Shown: in pieces, positions 20,038 to 29,396 of the stretch | Layout: every line of letters starts with the position of its first letter | Position numbering within the stretch: position 1 is the first letter of the stretch | Assembly (NCBI GenBank): GCA_002238425.1 | Contig: MPMJ01000001.1 | Location: 1-64,000 of the forward strand | Direction: 5' to 3' | From: SAR202 cluster bacterium bin16 | GTDB lineage: Bacteria > Chloroflexota > Dehalococcoidia > Lucifugimonadales > Australimonadaceae | Length of the DNA stretch: 64,000 bases | Notes under the pieces: generated by a model | What the model saw: the letters and a program-made list of their open reading frames with translations, nothing else | Told to the model about the DNA's origin: nothing | Databases searched by the model: none | Position numbers and translations under genes: made by a program

Positions 20038-20232
20038 GAACGAGCGGTCAGAGCCGGTGAAGCCTTCGCGTTGCGGTTGTGTCAAGGAAACTCCGAGGCG
20101 CGCGCGTCCGCTCTGAGGCGGTGCGGCGGCGCGAGTAAGTGTAGGAGCGTGCTCTGAGAGCGTCAAGGAATACGCACCATTAGCGGTAAGAGATAGGGAG
20201 TAGACTCCGGTGCGAGGTCGGAGCATAGGCGT

Positions 20233-21537
20233 ATGAGACGGAGCATGCAGGCTGGGCCCGGTTCCAGCATGTTCAGCAGGCAGGGTCTGCCGCTGTTCGC
20301 GACGTACCTCATCTGGGGAACGGGAAGTGGGGCGCAGACTCTGGGCCGGCCGCTGTTCGCGTACGAACTCGCTGACTCGATATTCCTCGTCACGCTGCTC
20401 ATCGCTGCGCTTGGCGCGTCGCGCATCATCTCCGCGCCGCTCACCGCGCCTGCGCTGGCCCCGCCGCCCCCCCCCCCCGCCCCCCCCCCCGCCTTCCGGG
20501 CGGCCCGCAGGGGGCGAAAGCCGCTGGCAGTAGTGGGGGCCGCCCTGCGGGGAGCCGCGTCGTTCGCCGTGCTCTACATCGACAACTACGCGGCGTTCTT
20601 CGTTATCGAGCTCATCGGCAACACCGGCGTGTCCATGTGGCAGACCACCTCGCAGGTCGTCATCGCGGACATGAGCACGCCGGAGAACCGGGGACGCGCC
20701 GTCGCGATGCGGAACTCGTCGCTCCGCCTCGGCCAGATCATCGGGCCGGTGCTCGGCGGCGTCATCGCCGCGACCTGGGGCCTGCAGGAAGTGTTCGTGG
20801 TGAACGGCGTCTCCAAGATCCTGGTGATGTTCATCACGCTCTACCTTATCGGCGAGACCCGCCCTACCCGCGAGCGCCGTCCTGCAGCGGAGCGCACCGG
20901 CCTGCGCGCCGACCTGCTCCCCATCGTCCTGAGCCGGGCCTTCATCGCACTGGGCCTCACGACCATCGCCGCGGCGCTCATCGGTCAGGGCATCGTGCAG
21001 GTGATGTTCCCCGTGGCCGGAAAGGAAGTTGCGGGGTTGGACGAGAGCCAGATCGGCCTGCTCATCGGCGTCGCGAGTCTGATCACCCTGCTCTGCTCCT
21101 TCCCGAACGGCATGCTGGTGGACCGTTTCGGACGTAAGACGTCACTCGTGCCGGGACTGCTGTTCGCCGCGGGAGCGTCCGTCCTGCTCTCGTTCGCCGG
21201 AGACTTCAACGGCGCGCTGGCGGCGATAGTCGTGTTCGGCCTGGCGCAGGCGATGACGATGGGTTCGACCCAGGCCTTCGCCATGGACCTCGCTCCGGAG
21301 GACAAGCGCGGCGCCTTCCTCGGGGTCTGGTCGGCATTCCAGAGCTTCGGCTCCGCCGTAGGTCCGCTGACCGCAGGCGCGATCGCCGAACTCTGGGGGT
21401 TCGGGACGGCGTTCATCGCGGTCGCAGGCTTCCTCGTGATAGCAGGGCTCGCGATGGCAGCGTTCGGGCCCGAGACACGCGTACGGCGTCGGCGCGAGGT
21501 GGAAGGGACGCCGTCAGGCCCACCGGGGAGCGAGTAG
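20233..21537 (+). CDS. MFS transporter
   Basis: TPENRGRAVAMRNSSLRLGQIIGPVLGGVIAATWG; GMLVDRFGRKTSLVPGL; multiple TM segments. Confidence 0.88.
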   Translation: MRRSMQAGPGSSMFSRQGLPLFATYLIWGTGSGAQTLGRPLFAYELADSIFLVTLLIAALGASRIISAPLTAPALAPPPPPPAPPPAFRAARRGRKPLAVVGAALRGAASFAVLYIDNYAAFFVIELIGNTGVSMWQTTSQVVIADMSTPENRGRAVAMRNSSLRLGQIIGPVLGGVIAATWGLQEVFVVNGVSKILVMFITLYLIGETRPTRERRPAAERTGLRADLLPIVLSRAFIALGLTTIAAALIGQGIVQVMFPVAGKEVAGLDESQIGLLIGVASLITLLCSFPNGMLVDRFGRKTSLVPGLLFAAGASVLLSFAGDFNGALAAIVVFGLAQAMTMGSTQAFAMDLAPEDKRGAFLGVWSAFQSFGSAVGPLTAGAIAELWGFGTAFIAVAGFLVIAGLAMAAFGPETRVRRRREVEGTPSGPPGSE

Positions 21538-21561
21538 CCCACACCCCTGCCACACTTCGTC

Positions 21562-21581
21562 ATTCCCGCACCGGCGGGAAT
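21562..21581. repeat. REP-like palindrome ATTCCCGC-ACCG-GCGGGAAT
   Basis: Same 8-bp arms and flanks (cgtc...ccagg) as at 43622-43641. Confidence 0.6.
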
Positions 21582-21708
21582 CCAGGGTGACCGGGCAGGT
21601 CACGCGTTGGGGGGAGGGGTGGAGTGGGGCCCGGTCGTTCCTGCGCAGGCGGAGTCCGTGCTTCAGCGCGCAACATCCTCTCGGGAAACGCTCGCCTGCC
21701 CAGACCCC

Positions 21709-22743
21709 CTACAGCCCCAGCGTGATAGGCGCGAACAACTCCTCGATATTGGCCCGATTCTTCGTCAGCCCCTGCTCGTGCGAGTAGTCGATGAGCGTAT
21801 TGAGCATCGCCTCGTTCGCCTTCACCCCATAGGGGTACGGGTCGTTCCCGAAAACCGCCCGCGTCTGCCGCATGTAGTCGTTGCCGAAGACGAGGTCCGT
21901 CGGCATCCGCGCGGACAGCGTCCGCACCGACAGGTCCTTCGCCTGGACGAACGCGTTGTACAGGTTCAGCGCCACCCAGGGGTACTCGCGGTAGACGTCG
22001 CCCCGGATCACGTAGGTGTGGTTGGCGGGGATGAACCCGTGCTCCGTGAAGAATCGCGACCCCTCCGCGATGCGGTCCGGGAACATCGGCTTGATCTTGC
22101 TCAGGTCACCCTGGCCCTGGATGCGCCACGAGCGGTCGACGAGGTTCGGCCCCTGCCCTCCCGGCTCGTTGAGAGCAGCCGGGTTGACCGACGCGATGTC
22201 CAACTCGTTGGCCAGCAGCATCGACGCAAGGCTCTTGTCCGGTGGGACGCGCTGGAAAGAGATGCCCTCCGGAGGCTCGAAACCGGTCGCGCCGCCGTGG
22301 CTCATCTCTTCCGTCCGCTCCATGTACCAGTGCACCTTGTACTGCGACACGCCGTGGTCGTGGTCCATGATGCCGCGCATCCACAGCGCCGCCGTCTGCT
22401 GGTACTCCCCGACCCCGATGCGCTTGCCGACCACGTCGGACGGCTTCTCGATGCCGGAGTCCGTGTTGTAGTGCAGCCCCATGTGCATGAAGCTGCGGTG
22501 CGGGAAGACAGGTATCGCGATCCAGTCGGCTCCCTGCTCCTTCGAGATGAGGTACGACGAGATGGACAGCTCGTGGAACTCGAACTCGTGGAAGTTCAGG
22601 TGCCGCCACGCGCCCTCGGACATCCCCCCGAACGTATGGATGAGCTCGATCCCCTCGGGCTGGATGCGCCCGTCGATCAACGGGGCGACGCGGTCGCTGC
22701 TCGACGACATGAAACTGAGCCGGAGCTTCGGTTTGCTGACCAT
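21709..22743 (-). CDS. 4,5-dihydroxyphthalate decarboxylase-like / periplasmic-binding-fold protein
   Basis: LIDGRIQPEGIELI, PVFPHRSFMHMGLHYNTDSGIEKPSDVVGKRIGVGEYQQTAALWMRGIM. Confidence 0.7.
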   Translation of the reverse strand: MVSKPKLRLSFMSSSSDRVAPLIDGRIQPEGIELIHTFGGMSEGAWRHLNFHEFEFHELSISSYLISKEQGADWIAIPVFPHRSFMHMGLHYNTDSGIEKPSDVVGKRIGVGEYQQTAALWMRGIMDHDHGVSQYKVHWYMERTEEMSHGGATGFEPPEGISFQRVPPDKSLASMLLANELDIASVNPAALNEPGGQGPNLVDRSWRIQGQGDLSKIKPMFPDRIAEGSRFFTEHGFIPANHTYVIRGDVYREYPWVALNLYNAFVQAKDLSVRTLSARMPTDLVFGNDYMRQTRAVFGNDPYPYGVKANEAMLNTLIDYSHEQGLTKNRANIEELFAPITLGL

Positions 22744-22773
22744 GTTCTCTCCTCCTGTTGTGCGGTGCTGTCT

Positions 22774-23874
22774 CTAGAAGCCGTAGAAGCGGCGGGTGTT
22801 CTCGAAGAGCACCGCGTGCTTCTGTTCGTCGGTGAGCGTCTCGTCCTCCAGCGTCTCCTCGATCTCGTGCATCGCCGCGGTGAGGTCGACCTCGTGCGGG
22901 TAGTCGGACGAGTACGCGAACGGCTCGATGCCGATGCGCGACGCCACGTACGGCAGGCTCACGTCGTTCCCCTCGCACCCGATGAGCACGTTCCCGCTCG
23001 TGATGTACTCGTCGAAGGGACGCTTCGCCACCTTGCCGAAGAACTCGTCGTCGCGTATCGCGCGGTCGAGCACCGGCACGAGCCAGCCCGGCCCGCCTTC
23101 CAGGAACGCGAGCTTGAGGCCGGGGTAGCGGTCGAACACGCCGTGGTAGACCAGCGCCACGAGCGAGTACATGAGCGGCACCGGGTGATGCAGGACGTGC
23201 GAGCCCACGAAGTCGGTGAACGTGTCGAGCCCGATCCCGCGGTTCGACCCCCCGTGCAGCGCGAGAACGCAGCCGAGGTTGGCCGCTTCCTCGTAGACAG
23301 GCCAGTAGTACTCGTGAGCCAGGTGCAGCGGCAGGCCGGTCGTCGGCAGCATCGCGCCCGGCATGCCGAGGTCGCGCACGATGCGGCGCAGCTCCGCAAC
23401 CGCGAGGCTGGGGCTCTGCATCGGTATCAGCCCGACAGGATGTATGCGAGCGTCCACCTTGTGATAGCGGTCGTACACGTAGTCGTTGTAGGCGCGGCAG
23501 AGACGGTCCGCGTACTCCGGCGTCTGGATGAAGCCGACGGCGAGGCCGCGCGTGGGAAAGATGACGGTCTGCTCGATACCGGTCTTGTCGAGGAAGTGCG
23601 TCCAGTCCTCGCCAGAGCCGGTGCGTTCCTCGCTGGCCATCGTCCGCTGCCCGCCGAACCGCCCCCCTTGTCCCTTAAAGAAGTTGTGGATGCCGTCCAG
23701 CGTCGGGAACGGGCCGTCCTGCGCGGGCACCTGCCCCGTAGCGACCGCCTTGATGGAGTCGTCCACGTACGCCCCAAGTTCGCTGTTCGACTCGATCAGG
23801 TGACCGTCCGAGTCCAATAGCCTGACCTGTGTGCTGGTCATGGTTCCCTCCTCCCCTGTTCCTCTTGGCGGCAT
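22774..23874 (-). CDS. TIM-barrel amidohydrolase (amidohydrolase-2/ACMSD-like)
   Basis: YNDYVYDRYHKVDARIHPVGLIPMQSPSLAVAELRR; HGGSNRGIG; SSDYPHEVDL. Confidence 0.87.
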   Translation of the reverse strand: MPPRGTGEEGTMTSTQVRLLDSDGHLIESNSELGAYVDDSIKAVATGQVPAQDGPFPTLDGIHNFFKGQGGRFGGQRTMASEERTGSGEDWTHFLDKTGIEQTVIFPTRGLAVGFIQTPEYADRLCRAYNDYVYDRYHKVDARIHPVGLIPMQSPSLAVAELRRIVRDLGMPGAMLPTTGLPLHLAHEYYWPVYEEAANLGCVLALHGGSNRGIGLDTFTDFVGSHVLHHPVPLMYSLVALVYHGVFDRYPGLKLAFLEGGPGWLVPVLDRAIRDDEFFGKVAKRPFDEYITSGNVLIGCEGNDVSLPYVASRIGIEPFAYSSDYPHEVDLTAAMHEIEETLEDETLTDEQKHAVLFENTRRFYGF

Positions 23875-23875
23875 G

Positions 23876-25459
23876 CTACCACCAACGCGCGGGGGCGACG
23901 TTCACGTTCCGTTCTTCCTGACGTTCTTGATGAGGTCCCCACTCGTAAGCAGAGGGGGTAGATGACGCCTTGTCATCTATATCGAGCAGGCCACGGCCTT
24001 GTTCCGGGGGTAAGGCGTCAAGATGCGCGCTGAATCGCGTGTTGTGTTGCGGAAGGGACCAGAGCCAGTAGCCAGAACCTCTAGAGTCGTTCCTGGGGTA
24101 GACGCGGGTTGTGGCGACATTGCACAGGGCGCGGGCCCGGCGGAGACGACGCTCGGAGATGCCGAGTTGGGCGGCGCGGCGTGTGACTTCGGCGGCGGGT
24201 CGGGGTCCTTCCGAGAGGATTTCGGCGAGGAAACGGCAGACGTGGGCGGTCACGTCCGGGAGTTGGGGTCCGGGGGTCTTCGCGGCGTCGATGGCGAGGA
24301 GGCGTTCATGGGAGATGGGCTCACGCCATGCGATAGGCGGGGCGTCGTGGAAATTGAAGGGGATGGGCGGGAGGGTGTCGTGCATGGGCGGGCTGAGGGG
24401 AACGAGGAAGCGAGAGCGATCCTCGCCGACGAGGGCGATGGTGTAGACGGTGCCAGCCATGCCGAGGCGGGACTGCATGTGCCGGGCAGCGGCGGCGAGG
24501 GAGTGGGCGGGGTTGTGCATGAGGGCGAGGACGGCTGCGCCGGTGCGCGCCGCGAGGGCGTTCAGCAGCCCCGCGACGTGGGGAACCCTGGCGTTGTGAA
24601 CGAGGGCGAGGTGCTCGATCTGGTCGACGACGAGGAGGGCGGCGCTCCCACGGGTGATGAGGTTGGCAAGGCGGTTCATGACGACGGGGAGCGAGGGGCC
24701 TCGCACGGGTACCTGGGGTCTGGGCGGCGGGGGCGGAGGCGCGTAGGGGTCGATCATGGTGGGAGGCTCGCTGTAGCGGGCGTGCTCGCGGACTTCCTGA
24801 GTGTGGTCTTCGAGGCTGTCGACGTGGTCGTCCTCCGAGAAGTCGGCGAGGTGGACCGGAGAGAGGACGTCTGCGTGGAAGACGAGGCTGAGGTCCGCGC
24901 CGAGGGTCTTGAGGCGGGGGAGGAGCGACGCGCGGGGGTTCTTGAGGGGCGCGGCAATGACGACGGGGGCGCGGACGAAGGGGACGCCGGGCTGGTCGGG
25001 CGTGTCCGCGCCGAGGGAGACGCGGGTGGCGACGTCGAGCGCGACGGCGGTCTTGCCGGAGGCAGGGTAGCCGGCGACGAGGGTGAGTTCGCCCATGGGG
25101 ATGCGGTTGGGCCAGAGCCAGTCGGCAGGCTGAGGGATGAGGAACTCATATGAGGTGAGCCCGCCTTCGACGGCGCCGGCGGCGGCGTGGAGCGCGGTCT
25201 CCGTCGGCAGCCCGCGCCGGGCAAGGGCTTCTTCGATATCAGCCGAGGGACAGCCGGAGGTGCAGGAGAAGGAGAGGAAACCGACGTCCGGGTCGTGGGT
25301 GACGCGGAGCGTCGGGACGTAGGGGCTGGGGTGGACGGGGCAGTGGAAGCGGTCGGTTGGGACGGGCGTGCACCCGCAATCCGGGTCACCGCATCGGAGG
25401 GCTCGTCCGATGGCGTCGAGGTAGGTGCGCTGTTGGGGGGTGAGATGGATGTTTGTCAT
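23876..25459 (-). CDS. RepA-like (AAA_25) ATPase with N-terminal Cys/His zinc-finger-like region
   Basis: GELTLVAGYPASGKTAVALDVATRVSLG (Walker A), SAALLVVDQIEHLA (Walker B), N-terminal CGDPDCGC..FHCPVH..FSCTSGC. Confidence 0.65.
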   Translation of the reverse strand: MTNIHLTPQQRTYLDAIGRALRCGDPDCGCTPVPTDRFHCPVHPSPYVPTLRVTHDPDVGFLSFSCTSGCPSADIEEALARRGLPTETALHAAAGAVEGGLTSYEFLIPQPADWLWPNRIPMGELTLVAGYPASGKTAVALDVATRVSLGADTPDQPGVPFVRAPVVIAAPLKNPRASLLPRLKTLGADLSLVFHADVLSPVHLADFSEDDHVDSLEDHTQEVREHARYSEPPTMIDPYAPPPPPPRPQVPVRGPSLPVVMNRLANLITRGSAALLVVDQIEHLALVHNARVPHVAGLLNALAARTGAAVLALMHNPAHSLAAAARHMQSRLGMAGTVYTIALVGEDRSRFLVPLSPPMHDTLPPIPFNFHDAPPIAWREPISHERLLAIDAAKTPGPQLPDVTAHVCRFLAEILSEGPRPAAEVTRRAAQLGISERRLRRARALCNVATTRVYPRNDSRGSGYWLWSLPQHNTRFSAHLDALPPEQGRGLLDIDDKASSTPSAYEWGPHQERQEERNVNVAPARWW

Positions 25460-25660
25460 TCGTTAAGGTTAACTGGTGACACAGTGGCGACAGAAGGGGC
25501 GGATGTCACACGGCGAGTGTTCCGAGCGGAGCGGCGTTCTCCGGGAACGTTACCCGAGAGGATGCTGGGTGCTAGAGCATTGCCCTCTCCTTAGAGAGAC
25601 CTTTGCGCAACTGCCTTTAGCCCAGCGCGGTTCTTCCCACCCACCCGCCCCAACGCCCCT

Positions 25661-25752
25661 CGGCAGGCCCCGGACAGGCCTTTGGGGACACCCCCACCCC
25701 CCGCCCGACCGCCCTTCGGCAGGCTCAGGACAGGCTTGGGGACACCCCCACG
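25661..25752. repeat. Two imperfect direct repeats, cggcaggc(cc/tca)ggacaggc..ttggggacacccccac
   Basis: Copies start at 25661 and 25717 (56-nt period). Confidence 0.6.
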
Positions 25753-26025
25753 CCGCGGGCTGAAGCCCGTGGCAGAGGGGATGCCCCCTCTGCACTCCCC
25801 TCATCCCACAGGCCGTCCCGTGGTTCGACAAGCTCACCATGAGCGGATCGTCTCCGAGAGATGTTTCGACTCCGCTGCGCTTCGCTCAACATGACAATAC
25901 TCACCCTTCCCGCCGAGATTCCCCATCAATCCGGCGTTTTCCTTGACACAACCTCGGCGTTTCCAAGTATGATTCGCCCGCTTGTACCCAGGTTTCACGA
26001 ACGGCGCACGCGTTGGAGGAAAGTG

Positions 26026-27132
26026 ATGGCAAACCTCGAGATCGTGATCGACGGCGACGGCCACATCTTCGAAGACGGAGAAGGGCTGAGGAAGCACCTG
26101 AGGAAGCCGCTGGCGGATGCCAACATCGCCAAACTGTTCAGCATCTTCCCCCAGCTGGACCACCTCCACCACAGCGTCGTGCGCAACCCGGAGGACTCGT
26201 TCGGCATCAGCAACGGCGTCTTCAAGGACCCGGGTGTCGAGGGCTGGGGCGAGTTCATGGACAGGGCCGGCGTCGAGTCCGCCGTGCTCTACCCGACCTC
26301 CGGCCTCTCCTACGGCAAGATCATCGACCTGGACTTCGCCATTCAGGCATGCCAGGCGTACAACGACTGGGTCACCGACACGTATTCCTATAAGGACAGC
26401 CGCCTGCACCCGGTGGCGCTCATCCCCATGCAGGAGCCGGACGCCGCGGTCGAGGAGTTGCGCCGGGCCGTGGTTGACCTCGGCATGTGCGGAGCGATGC
26501 TCCCCTCCACCGGGCTGATGACGCACCTTGGAGCCAAGACCTACTGGCCGGTATACGCGGAGGCAGAGCGCCTCGGTGTTCCGCTGGCGGTGCACGGCGG
26601 CGCGCACCATGATCTGGGCATGAACACGATGAACGTGTTCGCGGCCACGCACGCCATCGGCCACCCCGTCGGCATCATGATCGGTCTCGCGGGCATGCTC
26701 TTCAACGGCGTGTTCGAGCGCTTCCCCAGCCTCAAGGTCGGTTTCCTGGAGGGCGGGGTTGGCTGGTTCCTGATGGCGCTGGAGCGGTTCAACGGCTCCT
26801 ACGAAGCGTTCACCCCGTTCGACCCGCGCAGCGAACTCCTGCAACTGCCGGAGGGCATGAACGTGCGCGAATACCTCGTCAGCCTCTGCCGCCAGGGGCG
26901 GATACGCGTCGGCGTCGAGGGCGACGAGCCCGCGCTCGCCTACGCCGTGCACGTCGCCGGGCCGGAAGCATTCATCTTCTCGTCCGACTTCCCGCACGAG
27001 GTCAACCTCGGCAGCATCCGGCACGAGATAGAGGAGTTGATCGAGATCGAAGAGCTCTCTCCGGAGGAGAAGGAAGCAATCCTCTGGAAGAACTCGCTGG
27101 ACTTCTACGGACTCAGCTCCGCGGCGGCGTAA
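26026..27132 (+). CDS. TIM-barrel amidohydrolase (amidohydrolase-2)
   Basis: IDGDGHIFED, YNDWVTDTYSYKDSRLHPVALIPMQEPDAAVEELRR, SSDFPHEVNLGSIRHEIEEL. Confidence 0.88.
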   Translation: MANLEIVIDGDGHIFEDGEGLRKHLRKPLADANIAKLFSIFPQLDHLHHSVVRNPEDSFGISNGVFKDPGVEGWGEFMDRAGVESAVLYPTSGLSYGKIIDLDFAIQACQAYNDWVTDTYSYKDSRLHPVALIPMQEPDAAVEELRRAVVDLGMCGAMLPSTGLMTHLGAKTYWPVYAEAERLGVPLAVHGGAHHDLGMNTMNVFAATHAIGHPVGIMIGLAGMLFNGVFERFPSLKVGFLEGGVGWFLMALERFNGSYEAFTPFDPRSELLQLPEGMNVREYLVSLCRQGRIRVGVEGDEPALAYAVHVAGPEAFIFSSDFPHEVNLGSIRHEIEELIEIEELSPEEKEAILWKNSLDFYGLSSAAA

Positions 27133-27188
27133 GCCGGCCGGGGGCACACCAGAACAAAACGTCCCTTTATCAGGGTTAGGGAGGAACC

Positions 27189-29258
27189 ATGAGAGTCAGC
27201 AGGTACCTATTTGCAATAGCACTGATCGCCGCTCTCGGCATCTTTGCGAGCGCATGCGGCGACGACGAACCGGAACCGACGGCTACACCGGTCCCGGCAG
27301 CCGCCGAGCCGACGCCGACAGCGGCGATGATGGAAGAGGAGGACGAGCCGGTCACGATCGACCTGATCGACGCGTTCCCCGAAGTGCTCGACGTTGCCCG
27401 GGCCACGGCCTTCTTCATCGAACAGGTCACCGAGATCTCCGGGGGCTCCGTCACCATCAACCGCGTTGGTGGCCCCGAGGTCACCCACTCGCTGGAGCAG
27501 TTCGCTCCGACGCGCGACGGCGTGTATGACGCCATCGCGACCGTGGGCGCCTACCACACCGACCACACCAAGCTCGGCCTCGGTGAGAACGTCGCGGCCA
27601 ACTACACCCGCATCGGGGACAACTACACCCCGCGCGTGGACTGTGGCCTCTACACCGCGCTGGAAGACATCTACGCGCCGCTCGGCATCCAGTACGTCGG
27701 CTCCATCGCCGGTGGCTGGGGCGCCCGGCTGTGGACGATAGACCCGGTCCGTGACGTGTCCGACCTTGACGGCGTGCACCTGCGGGCGGCAACCATCTAC
27801 CAGCCGTTCCTGCACGACTACGGTGCAACGACGGCCCCGCTGCAGTTCTCCGAGATCTACCCCGCGCTCGAGAAGGGCGTCATTCAGGGTCTCTACTGGG
27901 GCGGCGCTGGCGCGCTGGCCGGCAAGTGGAACGAGGTCGTCAAGTACCAGTACCCCGACTCGCTTGCGGGCGGCGGTGGCGTCGGCATCATGTTCAACCA
28001 GGAATCATGGGACGCGATGTCCGAGAACCAGCAGCAGGCAGTCAGGGACGCGATCGCGAAGGCCTCCGAGTTCTACACCGAGTTCATCGATGGTGTTGAG
28101 CGGGAGGAAGTCGCGGTACTCGCGGAACAAGGCATCGAGAGCATCCCGTGGCCTGACGACCTCAAGAATCGCTGGACCAACGACCACTACGACAAGATCA
28201 TCGAAGACTTCATCATCGCGCCGGACCCGGTGCTCGGTCAGCCCTTGGCCGACGCCATCCGCTGCGTGAACGACATCGTGCTGCCTGACCGCGAAGTCGT
28301 GGACGACCCCGTCACGATCGACCTGATCGACGCGTTCCCGACCGTGCTGGACGTTGCCAGGTCCACGGCCTTCTTCATCGAAGAGGTCAACCGGATCTCC
28401 AACGGCTCGGTCACGATCAACCGCGTTGGCGGCCCCGAGGTCACCCACTCCCTGGAGCAGTTCGCTCCGACACGCGACGGCGTGTACGACGCTATCGCGA
28501 CCGTGGGCGCCTACCACACCGACCACACCAAGCTCGGCCTCGGCGAGAACGTCGCGGCCAACTACACCCGCGTCGCGGACAACCACACGCCGCGCGTGGA
28601 GTGCGGCATGTACGATGCTCTGGAAGCCATCTATGAGCCGCTCGGCATCCAGTACGTCGGCTCTATCGCCGGTGGCTGGGGCGCCCGGCTGTGGACGGTA
28701 GACCCGATCCGTGAGATCAGCGACCTGGATGGTGTGCACCTGCGAGCGGCAACCATCTACCAGCCGTTCCTGCACGCGTACGGCGCAACGACCGCCCCGC
28801 TGCAGTTCTCCGAGATCTACCCCGCGCTCGAGAAGGGCGTCATCCAGGGTCTCTACTGGGGCGGCGCTGGCGCGCTGGCCGGTAAGTGGAACGAGGTCGT
28901 CAAGTACCAGTACCCCGACTCGCTCGCGGGCGGCGGCGGCATCGGCATCATGTTCAACCAGGAATCATGGGACGCGATGTCTCCTCGCCAGCAGGAGGCC
29001 GTGCGCGCCGCGACCAAGACTGCCTCGAAGTTCTACACCGAGTTCATCGACGAGGTTGAGCGGGAGGAAGTCGCGGTACTCGAGGAACAAGGCATCGAGA
29101 AGATCGAGTGGTCGGACGAGATGACGGCAACCTTCACCAACGACCACTACAACAAGATCATCGAAGACTTCATCATCGCGCCGGACCCGGTGCTCGGTCA
29201 GCCCCTGGCCGACGCCATCCGCTGCGTGAACGACATCGTGCTGCCTGACCGGCAGTAG
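27189..29258 (+). CDS. TRAP transporter substrate-binding protein, tandem fused double DctP domain
   Basis: Lipobox ASAC and TP-rich linker; VTIDLIDAFP..TAFFIE..GSVTINRVGGPEVTHSLEQFAPTRDGVYDAI occurs twice in frame, 960 nt apart. Confidence 0.9.
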   Translation: MRVSRYLFAIALIAALGIFASACGDDEPEPTATPVPAAAEPTPTAAMMEEEDEPVTIDLIDAFPEVLDVARATAFFIEQVTEISGGSVTINRVGGPEVTHSLEQFAPTRDGVYDAIATVGAYHTDHTKLGLGENVAANYTRIGDNYTPRVDCGLYTALEDIYAPLGIQYVGSIAGGWGARLWTIDPVRDVSDLDGVHLRAATIYQPFLHDYGATTAPLQFSEIYPALEKGVIQGLYWGGAGALAGKWNEVVKYQYPDSLAGGGGVGIMFNQESWDAMSENQQQAVRDAIAKASEFYTEFIDGVEREEVAVLAEQGIESIPWPDDLKNRWTNDHYDKIIEDFIIAPDPVLGQPLADAIRCVNDIVLPDREVVDDPVTIDLIDAFPTVLDVARSTAFFIEEVNRISNGSVTINRVGGPEVTHSLEQFAPTRDGVYDAIATVGAYHTDHTKLGLGENVAANYTRVADNHTPRVECGMYDALEAIYEPLGIQYVGSIAGGWGARLWTVDPIREISDLDGVHLRAATIYQPFLHAYGATTAPLQFSEIYPALEKGVIQGLYWGGAGALAGKWNEVVKYQYPDSLAGGGGIGIMFNQESWDAMSPRQQEAVRAATKTASKFYTEFIDEVEREEVAVLEEQGIEKIEWSDEMTATFTNDHYNKIIEDFIIAPDPVLGQPLADAIRCVNDIVLPDRQ

Positions 29259-29396
29259 AACGGATCGTGTATGCGGGCCGGGCGTCCGGGAGGAGACCGG
29301 ATGGGGAGGGCGGCCGGGCCTCCGGGGGGGGGCCCCGGCCCGCAGCGGTTCACCCTATCCCACTCCGGCGGGTGGGAGGTAACAGGCGAACGGACG

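Noticed and set aside
21607-23820. 737-aa plus-strand ORF
   Set aside because: Antisense to the binding-fold and amidohydrolase genes; no recognisable domain.
25834-27147. 437-aa minus-strand ORF
   Set aside because: Antisense to an amidohydrolase.
27189-29258. Two separate DctP genes
   Set aside because: The ORF is open throughout; no stop or second signal peptide separates the domains, so a fusion is the direct reading.
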